Below are positions 60,559 to 64,000 of a DNA stretch of 64,000 nt, one piece after another. The stretch spans positions 3,224,001 to 3,288,000 of the forward strand of contig NZ_CP113068.1 of the NCBI RefSeq assembly GCF_026625885.1. The letters run 5' to 3'. Within the stretch, counting starts at the first letter, position 1; every line of letters begins with the position of its first letter. The notes below the pieces were generated by a model. It saw only the letters and a list, made by a program, of their open reading frames with translations. It made no database searches and had not been told where the DNA came from. A program made the translations under genes and the position numbers. Source of the stretch: Roseateles sp. SL47 (GTDB lineage: Bacteria; Pseudomonadota; Gammaproteobacteria; Burkholderiales; Burkholderiaceae_C).

Positions 60559-60632
60559 GCTGCAACCCTTTGGTGTTAACCCTGACGAAATGCTGAATTC
60601 CGCCATAGTGCAATGAGTTTGGCACAAAAGCT

Positions 60633-60659
60633 AGCACATTTATCACAAATAAATGTGCT
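60633..60659. other. 11-bp perfect hairpin upstream of the chemotaxis gene
   Basis: AGCACATTTAT and ATAAATGTGCT around a CACAA loop, 75 bases upstream of the start codon. A protein-binding palindrome or RNA leader structure; no T run fits a terminator well. Confidence 0.5.
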
Positions 60660-60820
60660 TTCATCATTTTGTGTGGATGCAAGCGAACCCGGGTCGCGTG
60701 CGATTGAAGAACGCGGCCGTGCGCATACTGGACCGTTGCCGTGTGGAGCGCAAGCGCAACCCTGCGGCCGCTGCTCGCCAACGGCCGGTCGTCGGATCGG
60801 GGGCGCCTTGAGGTGTTGCG

Positions 60821-61753
60821 TCAGACCGCAGGCCGCCTGCCCGCGTCCATATGCACGGTGGCCTTGCTCGCCAGCCTGCGCAACCATTGCACGCCGGGGT
60901 CCTGGTCACGATAACGGTGCCATTGCATGGTTTGCCGCATCGGGTGGATCTGGAACGGGCAAGGACGGATGACCAAGGGGTGCGACAGGGAGGTCAGGCG
61001 TTCCGCGAGCCTGGCATGCACGGTGGCGATCAGTTCAGTGCCTGCCACCAACGCCGGCAGCACGGTGAAGCTGTAGGTCCGCACGGCCACGTCGCGGGTG
61101 ACGCCGACCTGCCGCATGAACCAGCCCTCGAAGGGTTCGGCGTGTCGTCCGGGCGGCAGCATCACGATGTGGCGCGCTGCCAGGTAGCGCGCTTGGTCCA
61201 GTTCCTGACTGGCCAACGCACTGTCGGGCGAGAGTACGCAGACGAAGTGCTCTTCATAGAGCACCTCACATGGGTTCTCATCCGACATGAAGTTCGCCGG
61301 GATGATCACCAGATCGACTTCTCCACGTTCCAGCTCCCGCTGCGGATCACTCACCTGGGGCAGGAATTCGAACTGACCCGTGAAGCCCTCTTTCTCGGCC
61401 AGGGCCAGCAGGGAAGGCCCCCACACGAACTGGGTGTAGTCCGAGGTGAACAGCCGGAACACCCGATCACTCTCACGGGGCTCGAAGGCCGGCTGCGCCG
61501 TGATGGTCGTGTCGATGCGCAGCAGAACATCTCTCACGGCGTCGTGCAGATTCAATGCACGCGGGGTCACTTCCATCCTGCGGCCGATCTGCACCAGCAG
61601 TTCATCGTCGAAGTACTCGCGGAGTCGGCTGAGTGCATTGCTGACGGCAGAGGGGCTGAGGTTCAGTCGTTCCGCCGCACGGGTGATGCTGCGTTCCTTC
61701 AGCAGCATGTCCAGGGCGACCAGCAGGTTGAGGTCGAGCTTGTTGAAGCGCAT
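60821..61753 (-). CDS. LysR-family transcriptional regulator
   Basis: 310 aa from MRFNKLDLNLLVALD (ATG 61753), the typical LysR start; upstream codons are not conserved. The HTH is SITRAAERLNLSPSAVSNALSRLR (in pieces), followed by a substrate-binding domain with SDYTQFVWGPSLLALAEKEGF. The sequence is of NodD/LinR-like style, common beside aromatic or lipid catabolism genes. It is divergent from the DUF1302 gene, which it probably controls. Confidence 0.93.
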   Translation of the reverse strand: MRFNKLDLNLLVALDMLLKERSITRAAERLNLSPSAVSNALSRLREYFDDELLVQIGRRMEVTPRALNLHDAVRDVLLRIDTTITAQPAFEPRESDRVFRLFTSDYTQFVWGPSLLALAEKEGFTGQFEFLPQVSDPQRELERGEVDLVIIPANFMSDENPCEVLYEEHFVCVLSPDSALASQELDQARYLAARHIVMLPPGRHAEPFEGWFMRQVGVTRDVAVRTYSFTVLPALVAGTELIATVHARLAERLTSLSHPLVIRPCPFQIHPMRQTMQWHRYRDQDPGVQWLRRLASKATVHMDAGRRPAV

Positions 61754-61785
61754 GGGTGCTTGTCTCCGGGGTAACCCTCGATCTT

Positions 61786-61799
61786 TTCGATTGATCGAA
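61786..61799. promoter_or_regulatory. Candidate LysR operator TTCGAT-N2-ATCGAA
   Basis: Inverted repeat TTCGATTGATCGAA in the 137-base divergent region between the LysR and DUF1302 genes, with further GATCGA half-sites nearby (around 61,813). Confidence 0.5.
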
Positions 61800-61890
61800 T
61801 CGTCGAGTTGATCGAAGTGATTTTTCACAAGAGTCGTGTCTCCGTACGCTGTCGCAAACCCCATAAAACAAAACCAACCGGAGACAACGA

Positions 61891-63636
61891 ATGGCACAAC
61901 GCCAGGCGATGGGACAGCTCGCCCCCAGATTACTGGATGGGCTGATCAGGAAAGGAAGAACCTCGGGCAGCGGTCCCGCTCGAGGCTGGTTCGCAGGCTC
62001 AGCCGCAGCACTTGTCAGTGTCGGCAGCTCGGCAGCAGGCATCAGCGTCGACGATCCCGACTGGTCCTTGCGTTGGGACAACACCATCAAGCTTAGTGCC
62101 ATGGCGCGTGTGGCCAAGGCCGATGGTGCGCTGGCCGACTCAACGCGACTGCTGGTGCCCGGCGTGTCGTCTTCGGCATTTCCGCAGGCACTGAACTTCA
62201 ACGCGGGCGATGACAACTTCCGCCGTCGTGGCCTGGTCTCCGAGCGCGTTGATCTGTTGAGTGAGTTCGATGCGGTCTATCAACGGCGCTTTGGCGTGAG
62301 GCTCAGTGGCGCCGGGTGGTATGACGCCGCCTACCACCGGAACAGCGATGCGGTCGATCCACTCAACGGCCAGACCCCGGAGAACCGCTTTCCCAAGCAC
62401 ACCCGCGAGATGGCCGGTGGCAAGGCAGAACTGCTGGATGCGTTTGTTTTTGGCGCCTGGGAACTGGAGGGCGGCCGCCGCCTGAGCGCACGTCTGGGGC
62501 AGCATGCGTTGCAGTACGGCGAGAGCCTGTTTTATGGAGACAACGGCATTGCCCGTGCCCAAGGCCCGATCGACGTTGCCAAGTTGCTGGCGTCGCCGAA
62601 CGCCCAGTTCAAGGAAATCATCCGCCCCGTGCCGCAAGTGTCGGCGCAGTTGCAGCTCTCGGCCGATGTGTCGGTGGGGGCGTACTACCAGTTCCAGTGG
62701 GAGTCGGACCGCCTTCCGGCGGCTGGGAGCTACTTCTCCACCGTCAACGTCCCGTGGGGATCGTCACAGCCCGAGTACATCAATGTGAGCTCGGGGGCTC
62801 TGGCAGGGCAGTACGTGCTCAAGGCCGATCGGTTGGTGGAGCCCAGCAACAGCGGCCAATACGGGATGCAGGTGAAGTGGCGCGCGGCCGACACCGACCT
62901 CGGTGTCTATCTCGCCCGCTATCACGACAAGTCCGGGCAACTCTATGGCGACCTGAATGTGGCGGCGCCGCAGGACAGCCGCTGGTTCTATGTCTTCCCG
63001 GCGGCGGTGAAGACCGTTGGAGCCAGCGCGTCGCATTCGTTCGGTGATGTGAACCTGGCTGGCGAGGCTTCCCTGCGCTGGGACATGCCTCTGCGCAGTC
63101 AGAACATTCTTTATCCCTCGGCCTTGAGCCCTCAGCCTGCATACGCCACAGGCAAGACCGCCCACATCAATTTGTCGTGGCTGGCCACTCTGGGGCCGAA
63201 CTGGCTGGCCAATGAATCCAGTTTTGTGGGCGAGCTGGCCTGGCACCGGGTGCTCAGCCGCCACGACCCCGATCATGAACTCGACCCGGCCCGCAGCCGC
63301 GATGCCACCGCGCTTCAGTTTGTGTTCAGTCCCAGCTACCGGCAGGTCCTGCCAGGTGTGGATCTCAGTGTGCCGGTGGGACTTCGCTACACCCTCGACG
63401 GCCACTCTCCGGTCATTCCCTGGGAGTCGCGCGGCAGCGGCTCCGCCTCGCTGGGGCTCGAAGGCAACTACCTCGGCGTCTGGCAATTCACCCTCAATTA
63501 CACGCGCTACATCGGCTCCGCCGTGCCCTTCTTGGATTACCGCGCGCTGCTGAGTGGCGGCTCCACCTTCTACAGCCGGGGCAATCCATTGGCAGACCGT
63601 GACTATGTGGCGGTCTCGCTTCGCCGCACCTTCTAA
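61891..63636 (+). CDS. DUF1302-family outer-membrane protein
   Basis: 581 aa. A weak export signal (GWFAGSAAALVSVGSSAAGISV) is followed by a long beta-rich chain with the DUF1302 landmarks WSLRWDNTIKLSAMARV, VSERVDLLSEFDAVY, GQHALQYGESLFYGDNGIA and a C-terminal ending in ADRDYVAVSLRRTF (terminal Phe as in outer-membrane barrels). DUF1302 proteins are paired with DUF1329 proteins and linked to lipid or hydrophobic-compound metabolism. GGAGA lies upstream of the ATG. Confidence 0.9.
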   Translation: MAQRQAMGQLAPRLLDGLIRKGRTSGSGPARGWFAGSAAALVSVGSSAAGISVDDPDWSLRWDNTIKLSAMARVAKADGALADSTRLLVPGVSSSAFPQALNFNAGDDNFRRRGLVSERVDLLSEFDAVYQRRFGVRLSGAGWYDAAYHRNSDAVDPLNGQTPENRFPKHTREMAGGKAELLDAFVFGAWELEGGRRLSARLGQHALQYGESLFYGDNGIARAQGPIDVAKLLASPNAQFKEIIRPVPQVSAQLQLSADVSVGAYYQFQWESDRLPAAGSYFSTVNVPWGSSQPEYINVSSGALAGQYVLKADRLVEPSNSGQYGMQVKWRAADTDLGVYLARYHDKSGQLYGDLNVAAPQDSRWFYVFPAAVKTVGASASHSFGDVNLAGEASLRWDMPLRSQNILYPSALSPQPAYATGKTAHINLSWLATLGPNWLANESSFVGELAWHRVLSRHDPDHELDPARSRDATALQFVFSPSYRQVLPGVDLSVPVGLRYTLDGHSPVIPWESRGSGSASLGLEGNYLGVWQFTLNYTRYIGSAVPFLDYRALLSGGSTFYSRGNPLADRDYVAVSLRRTF

Positions 63637-63656
63637 AAATGAAATCGGAGACAAGC

Positions 63657-64000
63657 ATGCAAAGCATTCAGCCACGGGCGCTGGCACCTTGGAGTTTTGG
63701 CCTCATCGCTTTGATGGCCAGTTGTGCAGTGCCGGTATGGGCGGGCGTCTCTGCGGAGGAGGCCACCCGCCTGAAGGGCGAATTGACCCCGTTGGGCGGC
63801 GAGCGCGCTGCCAACAAGGACGGCACCATTCCCGCCTGGACCGGCGGCATGACCACCCCCATCACCGGAGACAAACCGGGAGGGCGACGCGGTGATCCGT
63901 TCAAGGATGAGAAGCCGCTGTTCAGCATCACTGCGCAGAATGTCGGGCCCTATGCGGACAAGCTCACCGACGGCACCAAAGCAATGCTGAAGCGGTTCCC
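63657..64000 (+). CDS. DUF1329-family exported protein, N-terminal part
   Basis: Open to the right edge; 114 codons are visible. Signal peptide (LAPWSFGLIALMASCAVPVWA) followed by the family start SAEEATRLKGELTPLGGERAANKDGTIPAW (in pieces) and FSITAQNVGPYADKLTDG. It lies 20 bases after the DUF1302 gene, the usual partner. Probably a periplasmic, LolB/LolA-like lipid-handling protein, by family. Confidence 0.9.
   Translation, partial: MQSIQPRALAPWSFGLIALMASCAVPVWAGVSAEEATRLKGELTPLGGERAANKDGTIPAWTGGMTTPITGDKPGGRRGDPFKDEKPLFSITAQNVGPYADKLTDGTKAMLKRF

Overview
The window is high-GC DNA from a betaproteobacterium of the order Burkholderiales. Gene order and protein style (exbB-exbD-lpxK-Trm112-kdsB-adk, a complete cbb3 oxidase cluster with FNR boxes, DUF1302/DUF1329 next to a LysR gene) suggest the Roseateles/Mitsuaria/Rubrivivax side of that order. 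The genus is inference.

Layout. 1-3655: the end of a TonB gene, exbB, two exbD genes and a secreted TPR-like protein. 3770-8552, minus strand: an SDR dehydrogenase, adk, kdsB, a Trm112-like protein, lpxK and a second exbD/exbB pair. 8882-10949: xseA and sodB. 11106-22005: a microaerobic respiration cluster (ccoI, ccoS, ccoNOQP, ccoG, a FixH-like gene, hemN, a TauE/SafE-like membrane protein) with FNR-type boxes before ccoI and ccoN. ccoI is split by a one-base frameshift beside a low-complexity Thr/Ala insertion. 22103-23356: icd.

23334-55311: a 32-kb P2-like prophage integrated in the 3' end of icd, bounded by a 21-bp direct repeat. It runs integrase, small early genes, a 3' primase/helicase fragment, then tape measure to portal (T, E/E', FII, FI, moron genes, tail fibre genes, I, J, W, V, S, R, Rz/Rz1, endolysin, holin-like, X, L, M, N, O, P, Q). 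One deletion near 27,255 joins the tape-measure start to the primase end, removing tail genes U and D and the usual regulators, so the prophage should be unable to make normal particles. Its accessory genes are intact. In the position of the P2 Z/fun locus sits an RNase A-like CDI-type toxin with its immunity gene. Next to the portal gene is a nuclease-AIPR protein. Near attR is a single-gene SF2 helicase-nuclease fusion. Between them lie a KilA-N gene under a C4-like antisense leader, an array of GCAACC repeats phased at 11 bp, and an AT-rich island of GGTTAGG/CCTAACC repeats enclosed by a 22-bp inverted repeat that looks like a replication origin.

55312-64000: a relic second copy of the immunity gene split by a complete IS21-family element (2,649 bp, 8-bp target duplication), a small lipoprotein, a chemotaxis receptor, a LysR regulator, and a divergent DUF1302/DUF1329 pair that runs off the right edge.

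The most unusual parts are the prophage right-end cargo (49,425-55,290), which combines a defence-like enzyme, an origin-like island and layered control of a KilA-N gene, and the toxin/immunity moron.
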